This document shows, in pieces, positions 10,118 through 22,486 of a stretch of 64,000 nt of DNA. The stretch comes from Erigeron canadensis (Eukaryota; Streptophyta; Magnoliopsida; Asterales; Asteraceae). Under the pieces are notes generated by a model. That model saw nothing but the letters and a program-made list of their open reading frames with translations. It was not told the DNA's origin and did no database searches. The position numbers were made by a program, and so were the translations under genes. Where the stretch lies: positions 29,262,055-29,326,054 of the forward strand of contig NC_057762.1 of the NCBI RefSeq assembly GCF_010389155.1, read 5' to 3'. The first letter of the stretch is position 1, and each line of letters begins with the position of its first letter.

Positions 10118-11118
10118 GAGTTAATTACAAAAATTGTTCCTATCTTGGACTTCTACTTGCAGCTTTCGTCCATAAGTTTAATAAATTATAGTCTTAGTCC
10201 AAAAAACTTTACTCCGTCAACAATTTTGATCTTGACCATAAACATCCTTTAAGAGGGGGTCACGTGTCTGTCACGTGATGGGTAATCTCGTAATTTGGTT
10301 TTCAATAATTTACAGAAATCGTCCTTATCGTAAACCACCTCTTTCAGCTTTGGTCCCTAACTTTTAATAATTAACTTTAAGACAAATTAATTAATCTAAA
10401 TCTAAAAACCCAAAATCTTATCAACATATATGAAACTAAATCTTATATATAAACTTATAGAAATAATATACACAAAGCTTTAATAAATCACACAAATTGT
10501 TAATAAATTACAACCGGGTTTGGAGGGGAAGGGTTTGGAGTCACCGGAGATGACGGTTGCTGTGAGTCACCGAAATCTGTTGTAACTTTCATAGTAACCT
10601 CATCACTCACTTGAATCTGATTTCGAAGTTATTAGGAAACGCGGGCTTCAAATTGTTTCATGCTTTCCTAATTTCCTCACATACACATGTATTTATAGTA
10701 GCATTCACATATCATTCCCTTTTCATTTATTGTGGCTCACAAACAGCTTGTGTGATTTATTAAAAGTTTGTATATATTATTTCTAGAAGTTTGTATATAA
10801 GATTTAGTTTAAAATATGTTGATAAGATTTTGGGTTTTAGATTAACTAATTTGGCTTAAAGTTAGTTATTAAAGATTAAGGACCAAAGCTGAAAGTGGTG
10901 GTTCACGATAGGGACGATTTATGTAAATAACTCGAAGCCAAATTACGAAATTACCCATCATGTGCCAGACTCGTGACCTCCTTTTAACGGACGTTTATGG
11001 ACAAGACTAAAAGTGTTGACGGAACAAAGTTTTTTGGACTAAAACTGTAATTTATTAAATTTAGAAACGAAAGCTGCAAGTACAGGCTCACGACAGGGAC
11101 GATTTCTGTAATTAACTC
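10118..11118. mobile_element. Mutator-like foldback element with about 365-bp terminal inverted repeats
   Basis: The left arm 10118 to about 10485 and the right arm about 10757-11118 are inverted copies (GAGTTAATTACA at both tips, then TGCAGCTTTCG, TTTAGTCCAAAAAACTTT-like and AAAATCTTATCAACATAT blocks). The 9-bp flanks TATTTCTTA (10109-10117) and TATTTCCTA (11119-11127) differ at one position. The roughly 270-bp core (10486-10756) is less AT-rich and contains GGTTTGGAGGGGAAGGG and TCACCGGAGATGACGG; it has no long frame. No transposase is present. Confidence 0.88.
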
Positions 11119-11319
11119 TATTTCCTATCTTTTTATTTTTATTTTAAAGTGAGTATCAGCTCTTTTTCTTATCAATCCAATTAATAATAGTAGGGAAATG
11201 ATATTTCTATAACTGAATTTGCCATTTACAACGAATGTATAATTTTTATGCACAGAATACAACTGCATGATGCTGGTATTGTTGTACATGGCTAAAATAT
11301 GTTTTGTAGGAATATCATT

Positions 11320-12310
11320 TCGGATAATAGTAACAACTTAACAAAATATCTTTCTACAATAATTGAAAATTATGTCTTATAGTTGCAAAGAAAACACAAC
11401 CACATATTTTTATTATTATTAATATTTTATTTCCTTACTTTAATACCAGAATATAGTTATATAACCAGGTGTCATGCTTGAACAATAATAGTAACAAACC
11501 TACAAAATATCTTAACTATAAATAGAAAGCTTACTCCATTGGTCCTAACGTTTTGTGGCAAGGAAATCACCACCACATATTACCTTCTCCTTCATTTTAA
11601 TTTTTCTTTTATTTATATTTCTGTCACTCTCTTATTTAATGACACCATATAACACTATTTTTTTCTCACTATTTAAAATAAATTTTTATAAAATAAAAAA
11701 ACTATAAGAATGTGTCACATCGATCCAACAAACACAAATAACACACTTTCATCATTTCTCATACATATTCTCACGCCACATAAATCCTTCCTACTATCCC
11801 TCTTTCGACTCTCTCACATATGCATACAATGACGTGATAACGAAAAAAGTAACTATTTTCACACTCTTTCATTTTGTGGGTGCCTCTCTTTACTTATTTA
11901 GTTCGTCACAAAAATCCACAAATTTCAACGTAACTCTCTTGTAACACTCTTTCATTTATGTGTTCGTTAATATATATAATTATGGAAACTATTTTACGAC
12001 ATATTGCTGCATATCATGTGAAAGAAAGCAACGTATCGAAGACACCGGCCTATTCATGGGTAAAATGAAGGTGATTGTACACAATTTTTTTGATATGTTC
12101 AGAATATTAAAATTGTGTAGAATTACGGAGTCCACGTTTTACCTTTACGTGGGGAAATCGGTTACAACAAATATATATGTAGGTACATGTATTGCTACAA
12201 GAAAGTCGATCGAGGTTAGTGCTTAGCTTAAGCTCGAAAATAAAATTGTTAAAGCCATTTAGCCCCATTTTAAAATTTCACATTTAAATGTGTGTCAAAT
12301 AATAAACATG
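11320..12310 (+). repeat. Anonymous dispersed module, copy 2
   Basis: Two ACACAACCACAT-type units (11320-11420, 11480-11580) are followed by a CT-rich leader-like stretch and GCATATCATGTGAAAGAAAG at about 12009, then AAGCTCGAAAATAAAATTG...TAGCCCCATTTT. Similarity to 19080-19760 runs through all of these blocks. A 88-codon frame at 11960-12226 includes the conserved block (CCISCERKQRIEDTG), but its reading is not maintained in the other copies beyond CISCER. Confidence 0.55.
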
Positions 12311-12961
12311 TGAATAAAATTGATGTGACAAGTTAAATTTTAATTTTTTTTTTTGAACCTAAAAACATGAAAAATTGAGTTTACACATCTTAAATTTGCA
12401 TCTCTTTAACTCTCAATTCCTCAACTATTTCATGTACACTTTTTTGGCCTCTACTTTATTAGCTAGCTTTTGCATACGTATTACTCTATGAGTTTCAATA
12501 CCAATATTTATATACTTACAAATGTGAAATTTTAGTTATACATGCTTTATATATTGACAAGTCAGACAGTAACTATAGCTAGCTAACTATTTCTTTAATT
12601 TTATTAAGTTTGATTAATGCTTGAAAACATAACTTACACTTCATTATTTTTGATCGAATTGGCCAAGGTGCTAGAATTGAAATCGATCACTAAATTTTCG
12701 ATCTCAGTTTTTTAATCGCTGGCCTACCTGGTAATAAATTCTATTTGTACCAGGCCCAAAATGAAGCCCAAGTGAACATATTCTTACAGTGTGGCCGCCC
12801 TTCTCATGAGCATTCAGTCCATTTAAACTAATGTTGTTCATTCTTTTTCTTAATATTGTGTAATTTTTGTTTTGTATATTGATAAGGTTATTCAATTTTT
12901 ATTATTGGAATGGTGAAGAGAAGCCTCTTCTTAACATGTTTAATCGATTCCCAATTAGGCT

Positions 12962-12995
<34 letters not shown>

Positions 12996-13732
12996 GAAGG
13001 AACCACCTCTAGAATATCAACCACCACCACTAAAATGTTACTGTATGTAAACCTCTTCAACAACTTACTCCTATAAGGCTATAATAGACGTCTTTTCTCG
13101 AATCACTCATGAACAGTGCTGTCACTACCTCAAACAAAATGATTTATTATCATACGTGTGTGTATTATAAGTGCATTTACTGTGTTTGATATGAATATTG
13201 GACTATTGGTTAATCAATAAATCGTTATCAATGTATAAAACATCTGCTTTTTGTCTTAGATGTTCATAAATTAAACTCATAACACGCAAATCATATGGAT
13301 AAAAAGTGTTATAAAGATATCACTATCCGGAACGTATTATTATATCCCAAATCAATACAAAATCTATAACTAATTATATCGGGTAATTTCTTTCCAATGG
13401 CTTTGTAGTTTTTAGTAGAAAAGATCAAAAAATTTATTTTTATCCCTATGTTTCGGGTCATTGGTCCCGGTCAGTCAAACAATAATAACACAAAAAATTA
13501 TTAAAATATCAAATAGATTATAAAGATTTAAACTAAGAATGATAGGAAGGCCCAAAAATTTTATGAAGAATAATCCGAAAGAATCGGCTTAATTGGTATA
13601 TAATTTTTCAAACTAAGATATATATGAATAAATCATCGCTGAGGAATAATTATTTATGAAGTCACAAATAAAAAAGAACACTAAAATAATTCTCGACCAC
13701 ATATTTTCTCAAACTTTCTCTCTCTTCAACTA
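12311..13732. other. AT-rich stretch with the tail of module copy 2
   Basis: Around 12735-12810 a GC-richer block (AGGCCCAAAATGAAGCCCAAG ... GTGGCCGCCCTTCTC) resembles 20365-20440 (AGGCCCAAAGTGAATGCCCAAG ... AGTGCCGTCCTTCTCC), extending the duplication. A 30-base poly-T run lies at about 12964-12991. No gene is seen. Confidence 0.45.
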
Positions 13733-13950
13733 AATAAGAAAATTCATCCAAATCATTCAAAATACGTTATTCACAAACCGTAAATCGTTAGATGAAAAAA
13801 AAGTATTGGTAGTTATAAAATTCCGTACTCTCATTAGAGAATAAGAAAATTTATTTAAATCATTCAAAATGCGTTATTCACAAACCATAAATCATTAGAT
13901 GAAAAAAAGTATGGGTAATCCTAAAATTTCGTCCCCTCTCATTAGAGATG
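13733..13950. repeat. Tandem duplication of about 105 bp
   Basis: The unit ATAAGAAAATTCATCCAAAT ... CATTCAAAATACGTTATTCA ... CAAACCGTAAATCGTTAGATG ... CTCATTAGAGA occurs twice in a row with a few substitutions. The second copy runs into the foldback that follows. Confidence 0.75.
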
Positions 13951-14430
13951 CAATTCGATATACTTTTGATAACTTTTTAATTTTCGTTTTTTTCCCTTGT
14001 ACTTGTGTACCTACACATGTGTAGGATCTCTGTTTTCACGTTTAAATTAGTAAATAATCATATGTACACAACAATGAAGGTTAAAGGTGGATCCTGTCAA
14101 TCCATGGTGGCCAAGGGCGGAGCCCGTCAGTCCATGGCGGGGCCATAGCGGCTAAGGACGGAGCTCATTAGGTAGATCACCCATCACCGATCACCCCTAT
14201 GAGTTATCACCCTCTGTGACCTATCACACTATGACCTATCACCCCCACCAGCTACCCTTTGTAAATATCCTTAAGGGCAAAGCCCGTTCCGAATCACAAT
14301 TTTCGTTCAACTTACACATGGGTAGGTTATGTGTTAGTATAAATAAGAAAACGAAAATTAAAAAGTCGTCAAAAGTATATCAAATTGCATCACTAATGAA
14401 AGAGAATGGAACTTTAAGGCTACACATACA
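13911..14430. repeat. Foldback element with about 110-bp inverted arms
   Basis: The left arm 13911-14026 (CTCATTAGAGATGCAATTCG, ATATACTTTTGATAACTTTT, ACATGTGTAGG) is repeated inverted at about 14310-14430. The loop carries tandem GATCACCC/CTATCACCC words and GGGCGGAGCCCGTCAGTCC-type repeats. The superfamily and target duplication are not clear; an arm extends into the preceding tandem repeat. Confidence 0.65.
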
Positions 14431-14853
14431 ACCCCTTACATTACAGCAGGCTAGAAATGAGATTGGGTTATGCAATGATATGAAATAACTAGGTCCCGCA
14501 AAAGTCAATATTTTTCTCTAATGGAAATGGACAGAATTGCTAGCTACCATGGATGGTTTAGCAAAAAGAAGTATTGGGTAATAGTCAGATTGTACTCTAT
14601 ATAGAGATTTGGGTTAAGTGCGTCAAAATGTAACTAACTAATACTGAAAAGTTATAATATGCACGAATTTAAGTCGATATTTATTGTATGCAAGAAACTA
14701 GTAAAAAAATCCTGAAGATGTCATCGATGATCTGCTAAAATGGTAGCAGGTTACAAATTCACATTTATTAATTTGACTGCTTATGTGGCAATTTTAGGCT
14801 TTGATGACATGGATTTTAAATTAAAAATAAAAGTAATACTATAAAAGAAGAGT

Positions 14854-14890
<37 letters not shown>

Positions 14891-15799
14891 CGCGCGCGCA
14901 AGAGAGAGATTGATGATGATGATGATCAAGTGCACCACCACAATAACCGATGCACACACATGCTATCTCTGTCACGTCCGCCGCTGTAGATCCACAAAAA
15001 CAATCCATCCAAGATGATTGCTTGAACCTTCTGTAGATCGATCAACGAATGACGTCGGTGGTGTGGTCGACGATGGCGCTTGTGATAAAGTGCAAGTGGC
15101 GCCGCTTACTCATCCTTACGGAATATGTGTGGATTCCTTTTTTATGAAGAACGATGTCAATCTTAGGTGGCTGTAAAAACGATTATCGGAAAAACCACGG
15201 CGGCCATCAAACAATTCCTTTTTTATGTTTTTACACTCTACCGACGGAAAATACGATGATCGGAAAAACCATGGTTGACACCAATTAATTCCTTTTTCTG
15301 TTTTTACACTCCACCGTCGGAATATACGATGGCCGGAAAATCATGGTGGTCGGAAAATACGATGGCATTGGGTTGTACAAGGTAGGCAACACAGCTTCAA
15401 TCTGTCAATGTCACTCTCGTTTACCCCCCGCCACCAACTCTACGTCGACGACCAAACCATTGTCGTTGCCATTTTCGGCAGTGTGTGTGTGTGTGTTTTG
15501 GGATCTTGTTATTGATCAATCCTATGAACCACTACATTACTTTCATTGGGTTGTTAGTGAATATAAAATAGTGTATTGATTTTGTTTTTGTTTACATTAT
15601 TCATTCAGGAGTTGATGGTATTTATAAAGTGAGAATGATGATGGTGGTGGTGACTGGATTAATTGACTGGGATTCTGGGAAAGGAAAGGACAGAGGGAAG
15701 AAAATTGGAAGGTAACCGGTGCCACATAAGCTAGGATCCCGGTTACATGTTATTATAAGCAGCTTTTCAGATTTCTTGCATACAATAAAGGTCGACTTA
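14431..15799. other. Gene-less stretch with compound microsatellite and diverged tandem repeats
   Basis: Contains (AT)n then (AG)n then (CG)n and (GAT)n at about 14853-14925. Three diverged roughly 75-bp repeats follow at 15135-15365 (TTCCTTTTTTATG, TTTTTACACTC, ACGATGGCCGGAAAA words). The 78-codon frame at 15343 lies over this repeat and has no recognisable product. Confidence 0.5.
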
Positions 15800-17662
15800 T
15801 GGGCAAGGGTGTAGAGTCAATGCTTGGAAAATTGGCAAGTTTTGGCTAGTTTTCAACCAATAATGACGCGACACGTATACATGCAAATTCTTAACAATAA
15901 CTAGCCAATTCTTGCCAAATTACATGCTATAGTGTCAATTCTTGCCAAATTTATATTTACCAAATAAACTCTAAACTTTTATTAAATTTAAAAAACACAA
16001 CACAATAAAATAAAACATTACATTTATTTAAAACATAAAACACACAAATAGTTATAAATAAAGAAAAAGATTACTAAACATCGATATCTATGTCTATATT
16101 TCCCACGTGCTCGGTAATATCACGACGTAACATGTAATGCGTCTCTTCGTTACGTTAGTGATAGAGAAATTTAGGGTCGGTAACACGAAGATCGTTTGGA
16201 GGATCCTTGATGTACACCAGTGATATTGCGTTGTCGTCGTCCTTGAGGATCATATTATGTAATATAACACACGCAAACATCGCGTTAACGATCTTTTCTT
16301 TGTTCCTCATCCGTGTCGGTCGTTCGATGATAACCCACTTGTTCTTCAGAAGCCCGAATGCTCGCTCAACGTCTTTTCTCGCGGATTCTTGGAGTTTCAT
16401 CATTACCTTTGCTTTATGAGCGACCGGGTATGTGTACGATTTAACAAAACAAGACCAAGGTGGGTAAATACCATCCCATAGATAGTATCCTCTACTCTAA
16501 CGGCGACCGTTTACAATAAACCTGTACTCATGAGACTTTCCATTCACTTCAGGAATAAACAATGGCGATTGCTTCAACACATTGATGTCATTCTTTGACC
16601 CCGCAACACCGAAATACGCATGTCAAAACCATAAATCATAGTCGGGCGTTCTTGATCACCCCTGTGGTATTGCCCACTCAAACTGTGTGGGCAATTTCTC
16701 TAAGTCCAGTGGGTACAGTCGATGTTACCGATCATGCTCGGAAAATGATTTCTAGCTTCATGCGCCTCATATAAACGCGCAACATCATGGTTAGTCGTAG
16801 AACGCAAATACTCATCACCATAAAGATGCTTTATAGCGATGCAAAAGTTGTCTAGACACTCACGTGCAGTTCTAGTAGAGAACGACAACCCCTCATCATA
16901 GTTATCAGCGAGGTTGTCGTAGCGCGCACATGCACTTTTGAATTGACGTGAAACCCTCTAATACCCGCCGCATTCACTGAATCTCGAAACCATGAAAAAT
17001 GATGTAGTGATATCTTCCACGATTTCAGAAACAACCGCCTCGACATACGATATCTCGTACGAAAAACATCTTCCTCAAACATCGGCTCATCTACAAAGTA
17101 CATGGACACCAATCTCTCATTAGTCGTGTGCTAATATCTCCAAATAAATCTTCGTGTGTTAGCAGAAGAAGAAGATGCAGTGTCTTCTTCTAAGGCTGCA
17201 AGAGCAACATAAGCCAAAAACTCGAAGCCGCCAGAAGATGACAACGACGAGGAGAAATCGAAACTTCCGAATTCATGGATTATTGCTTCGGGTAGTTGTT
17301 TGTCTTCAGACATTTTGGCTTATGAAATTTGATAATATGAGATTAGTATGTTTGTTGTTTGATAGTAAGTTTGTTTTTTGGTTGTTTGATTAATGTTTGT
17401 GTATGTATATATAGAAGTTGGAAAAAGAATAAGGAAAAAAGAAAACTTCACAACCGCTCCCAACGTTCATTTTTTGCTAAAAACAAAAAAAAGGAAAAAA
17501 AAAAAAGCTCCCAACGTTCACTAGCATCGGCCAAAACTAGCTGATCCAACTTGCCGATGTAACTTGTCGATACTAGCAGATGCACATGCTATAACCTTGT
17601 CAAATAGCCGATGCTTGCCGATCCATTTTGCCGATAAAACTTGCCAACTACACCCGTGCCCC
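15800..17662 (-). mobile_element. PIF/Harbinger element B with decayed DDE transposase
   Basis: The 1863-bp element starts TGGGCAAGGGTGTAGAG and ends CTACACCCGTGCCCC. TTA flanks it on both sides (15797-15799, 17663-17665). The subterminal sequence GTTCACTAGCATCGGCCAAA near the right end is shared base for base with element C at 47544-49413, and the left subterminal regions (TTCTTGCCAAAT, AAATAAACTCTAAACTTT) are also alike. It contains only a transposase gene. Confidence 0.9.
16155..17313 (-). pseudogene. Harbinger DDE transposase (ALP1-like), inactivated
   Basis: Read on the minus strand from 17313: an N-terminal acidic/serine-rich part (MSEDKQLPEAII), then MFEEDVFRTRYRMSRRLFLK, the helical N-terminal region of plant Harbinger transposases. 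Next come ARECLDNFCIAI, then IGNIDCTHW with the first catalytic Asp near 16722, FGVAGSKNDINVLKQSP with the second Asp, and RKDVERAFGLLKNKWVII with the Glu near 16360. All three DDE residues are still readable, but the frame is broken by several stops (for example TAG after the first Asp block and after VNGRR) and frameshifts, and part of the inter-motif region is missing. It cannot encode an active enzyme. Host ALP1 genes derive from this family, but the surrounding TIRs and duplication show that this is a transposon copy. Confidence 0.88.
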
Positions 17663-17665
17663 TTA

Positions 17666-18870
17666 AATTCGTGCACACTATAATATTTCGGTATTAGTTA
17701 GTTACATTGCGGCGTACTTAACCCTAGAGATTTTGAGGAATCTGTTATGCATTTTGTTCATTGGATGTTATGTTGCCAATATCACCTGGAGCATGGTGTA
17801 AGACTCCCATGACAGTTTTTTCCGGTTAAAGATAATATCAAAATGCATAGGGACATACTTTTGAAAGGGAGAGAAAGTTAATTCAAGCCATCAAGGTATA
17901 TGGTTCGTCACATGTTGGTTTTGTTCATCCTTACCTTGGGGTAATGTTTGGGGCCAAGTGTCGGGTGTGAAAAAGCCTCACTCCGGTCCGCCTAACCACC
18001 ATGATGGTGTGAGGCACCTTCTCAAACATCGTGCTCTCATTTAATTTGGATTTATGATTCAAGGTTGCATTTTTTTTTTTTACTTTTTAAGAAAATATGA
18101 TGTACGAAGAGATACACAATGATTTTCATAGTGCACGGTAAGTTTTAGTGAAAAAAACCTATTATTTTATTTGTTTTACTTTAATACTTGTTTTATTTTA
18201 CCTAAAACCAATATGCATATATGTGCATCACACATATGGTCCCTATCATTTACAAAGTTAAAGGTGATTATATGTATTTATATAGAGAAAAAACATAATT
18301 TTAAGAAAAAAAAAAGAAAACATGATTTTTTTATAAGCGTTGTAAAATTTATTTTGAAATGATAATGCCAAAATATATCCTAAGTATCCTGTATGTCTTA
18401 TGAACGACATGTTTGATGTGTAGACTGATTTATAAATTAGATTGCTAAAAATTAACGATGCTGAGAATAACAATGATAGGGACCATATGTGTGATGCTGT
18501 AAAATTAACGATGTAGAATAATTAACGATGCTGTAAAATTAACGATGTAGAATAATAACACTGAGTAATAAATTATTTTTTTAAAGGTGAATTTCGCATT
18601 TTGCTGGAAAATTCGTGTCCCGATTCGACAGCGGGAGGTCTAGCATACATTGTCTTAACTGGGTCCACGTTATAGAGCTCCTTCAAAGTAAAAATGTCTA
18701 TTTCAAATACCCGATGAGAGAAAATAACCCCCACTAATCCGCCCGAATACATGGCAATTAATAGAGCTAAACTTTTCCCCTTCAAACTTGAAACTCAATA
18801 TATCCAAACCAAACTTTTATAAAAAAAAAATTAATTACTATATTCTCTTCGAAACTTTCAAAACTTCATT
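17666..18870. other. AT-rich intergenic DNA, no gene
   Basis: A moderately complex block (17750-18050) contains TGGGGCCAAGTGTCGGGTG and GTGAGGCACCTTCTCAAAC, which look like decayed coding or repeat sequence, but no family could be read. At 18440-18562 a short word AAATTAACGATGTAGAATAA is repeated three to four times in tandem. Confidence 0.45.
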
Positions 18871-18879
18871 TAAAAAGAT

Positions 18880-19760
18880 GGTCATACAACGACAACCACA
18901 TACTCCTGACTACCTGCAAAATAACATTAATAACCAAACTAACAAAATATCTTGGCTAGGAAAACATAGTCCACGTGCCATGGCAAAATAGCAAAGTAAA
19001 CAAATATCTTTATCCAAAACCCCATTGCAAGACACCCACATACTACTATACTAGTTTTATATTATTTCCCTTTTATATTTGATTTAATGTAACCAAGTGT
19101 TAACATCAACAAGACAACAACCACTAACAAAATATCTAGCAAAGGAAAACACAACCACATAAAATTACGTTATATTAATTATACTTTTTGCATTATTTTT
19201 CTATCATTTTCATATGGCTACATTTGACGCTCTTTTTGCCCCTCGCATATAAATATACACCGCATATATCTTTCCCCTCTTTGACATACGCACACAATGA
19301 CGTATTAGAGAAAAAGGCTCTATTTTTCACATACATTTATTTTGGCCTCGATCTCTTTATTTATTTAATTAATTTATATATATGTACATCACAAAATAAA
19401 CCCCATGCCACATATAACATTTTTCGCTTCACCACCTCTCTCCCCTATAGTTAATCTCAAAAAACCAACACTTGTAGAGATTTAGCTAAGGAAAACATCT
19501 TTACTATATGCAGCCATTTTTTATATATCGATAATATATATGTTGGTGCATATCATGTGAAAGAATGCGAAGACTCGAAGACCAACGAGCTGAATTATCT
19601 CTTCTTGCATATGATGTATAGTTGTAAGCTAGAGATGAGTCGTGTTTAGCCCAGGCTCGAAAAGTTAATAATTTTTAAAACCTTTTTTGTCCCATTTTTG
19701 AATTGTCACGTTTAAATATGTGTAAACATGGAAAATGCACATGGTGAGAAATAAGGTGAC
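18880..19760 (+). repeat. Anonymous dispersed module, copy 3
   Basis: ACAACCACAT-type units occur at about 18890, 19030 and 19149. A CT-rich stretch follows, then CTTGTAGAGATTTAGCTAAG with GAAAACATCTTTACTATATG, GCATATCATGTGAAAGAATG with CGAAGACTCGAAGAC, and GGCTCGAAAAGTTAATAA...TTGTCCCATTTTTG. These match copy 2 in order and spacing. A short frame over the conserved block reads CISCERMRRLEDQRAELSL, but no full gene can be built. Confidence 0.55.
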
Positions 19761-19905
19761 AAGTTGCATTTATATTTAAACTTGGAAAATCAAAGTTTTA
19801 GAGCTAGAAAGCGTGCGTGTACAAAATGTTTGAGTTTTACATGTTTTAACTGAATGATATAGTTAGGTTTTTAATAATAAACCTACATCTACACAACTTT
19901 TTTAA

Positions 19906-19936
<31 letters not shown>
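19906..19936. repeat. (AT)n microsatellite
   Basis: An AT run in the module-3 downstream region. Confidence 0.85.
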
Positions 19937-19939
<3 letters not shown>

Positions 19940-20670
19940 GATATCTGTTTTTTTATATTTTTAACTCTCACATTGGTATAATATCGTATGCTTTTAGTAT
20001 TAATATTTAATATAGGTATAGTAATATTTATGTATATATCGTTTATAATTTTGATAATTCAGTTATAAGTGTTAGTTGTTACACACTTGTAAGTAACAAA
20101 ACTTGCGAATTGACTAATGCACAAAGATTTACAAAATCTTCATAGTTACTACTCTTCATAATCACTTTCTGTATTGAAATGGGCTGGGCATGTTATTGTG
20201 GACTCAATAAGGTCACCCTAAAACATATACAATCCAATCCAAAAGCTTTAAACCTATCATCATTCATTTTGTGTTAACTTTTATGTAATAAATTACCATA
20301 TTCATATGGGTAAGTTTTCCTAATTGAATTATTTTGGCCCAGCTCGTTATAAGTTCCTACATATCAGAGGCCCAAAGTGAATGCCCAAGTTAACGATAGA
20401 TTCTTCAAATATTTAAGAAGTGCCGTCCTTCTCCAGGCCCAGGAACAGAAGTGTATACACAAGGTATTGATCAATCTCAAAAGCACAAAATCCATCATAT
20501 TTAGGGGCTTCCTGATTTTCTATTCTTGTAAACATTATTAGGTCCAAATCTATCATATAAACATATATATCATTATTTTCTCATAAAAGTTACCAGGTTC
20601 GAACCTCCGTACTTAAACATTTTGGCTGTGAGTGTGACTAACGAAGGGTTCGTAAATATTCATATTCATA

Positions 20671-20976
20671 CTAGCATTGTACCCGCGCAATGCGGCGGCG
20701 GTGACGGCGACGGTAGTTTAGTGGTGTCGGTGACAGGTGGTGATCGATGACATCGAAAATTGGTGTCGAGTGGTCTAACCGTGTAAGTTAATACAATGGT
20801 GATAGTGATAATTTATAAGATAAGAGTTTAAAGTGTAAATTTTAGTTCATTAAGGGTAATTTTGGTAATATCTAATAACCCTTTCCTTGAGAATTGTTTA
20901 TTAAGGACAATCTAGTAATTTTTCATCTAATTATTTTCTAACTCTTTCTTAAAATAGGGGTGAATAATGTAGTAGA
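20671..20976 (-). mobile_element. Short non-autonomous Helitron
   Basis: On the minus strand it starts TCTACTACATTATTC after an A and ends CCGCATTGCGCGGGTACAA then TGCTAG before a T. The hairpin CCGC-ATTGC-GCGG sits about ten bases from CTAG. The 306-bp interior is non-coding with GGTGGTGATCG and GACGGCGACGG runs like those in the elements at 27871 and 52138. Confidence 0.8.
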
Positions 20977-22486
20977 TAAACATATATATCATTATTTACT
21001 TCTTTTTTTTGGTATAGGCTGGCGTGTTTAATTCATTCAACGTTTGGGACACACAGCATATATATGTATGTCAGTATTTTTCATCTTCCCCTACTAAATT
21101 TTCGTATTTGTTCTCCTTTAAATTAAAGACGTCCCATGATACAAATCCTATGCAGCAAATTTTTTTTTTTTAAGAGAATAATACTTTCTACCGAAATATT
21201 GTGCCAAAGCTTGCAAAAATCCGGCTGTTAATTTATAGTATCTGTTACTTCCTATCGAATATTGACAATTGTGCTTTTACTTGAATGTTTTTGAAGGTTT
21301 TATACAAATTATACAGAGTGAGGTAAAAGCCATACTTGAATATTGACAATTGTGCTTTTACTACTTAAATGTTTTTGGTGAGTTTGGTTTCCTAATTATA
21401 GGTGTGTGCACGTGCATCGTAAGCACCGTTGTTGAGAAAAACAACTCGAACAAGTCGACCAAAAAGCATAGACAGATGTTAAAGTGGTATTCACATCCAC
21501 AAAACACATGGGCTACTTTTGGGAGCTAAGGAGGTTTTGGGTTAAAGCCCGGCCTGCTTTGCCTGGAACTATTCCTTATGAGCTGGACAATAGTTACTGC
21601 CAAAAAAAAGATGCGGAGTCACGGGTGCCCTGCCAATCTACACCTTTGTGGGAGATCTTGGGAAAGAAATATATGTTTCGGCTTCGAGCCCAGTTTGTAG
21701 TCCAATCCTGTGAGACTGTCCAAGACTTAACGAAAACGTGGTATAATCGCAGAATTCTTTCCATGGTCTTATTCAGAAGCAGGTGTGTATTGGGCTTACT
21801 TTTTGGACCAAGTGTTTGTCTGCTCGTATGGTAGCCTTAAGGTCATGTTAAACACTTAAACACTTGGGAACACAAGTTATTGTCGACTCATAACATATTT
21901 GAAAAAAAAATGCAATAATTAACTTGGAATCAACATGTATAAGAAACTTTGTACATTTCACAAGCCACAACCAAAGTGATACATTTATATGTAATGATGT
22001 TGCTATCTTATCGTCTGGTCCAGATCTGACCCGATGCTCAGCCAAATACGTACATTTGTCTGTCTATATATTCAATGTTATATTTGATATAATCCCTCAC
22101 TTTTAAGTAGACAATTATGCTTGAAGATAGTTTATTTATACAATGCTTTCCTATTTAGCATAAAAACATGTTTTTGACTTAACGCGAACTAACATCTAGC
22201 AGCAAGAAGAATTTCCATATTTGATTTATTTAATGACAGATGAGTCTGATATCCAACGCAGGACAAGAAAGGGCCGCACTCTACACTAACAAAACTCCAT
22301 TTGAGTCGCAAATAATCAAAGTATAAACTTAACAATCACGTAAAGTTTGGACAGTTATCGTGTATTCATCAAGAAACCTAGGTATAGGAGAAAAGAATGG
22401 AAAAGAAAGACCAAAACAAACCTGAAAATTATCCAACACACACTTATCATGTACTAAAATACATATGAAGTTGTTTAAAACTTTTT
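20977..22486. other. Intergenic region 3' of the BAG gene
   Basis: A 116-codon frame at 21484-21834 lies in a less AT-rich island (ATGGGCTACTTTTGGGAGC, TTTCGGCTTCGAGCCCAG). It is preceded by a duplicated block TGAATATTGACAATTGTGCT at about 21258 and 21338. The frame's product is not recognised and the island looks like decayed repeat sequence. The 3'-untranslated part of the BAG gene must lie directly below 22487. Confidence 0.45.

Noticed and set aside
21484..21834. 116-codon frame
   Set aside because: No recognised domain, no promoter or splice context, and it sits in apparently decayed repeat sequence.
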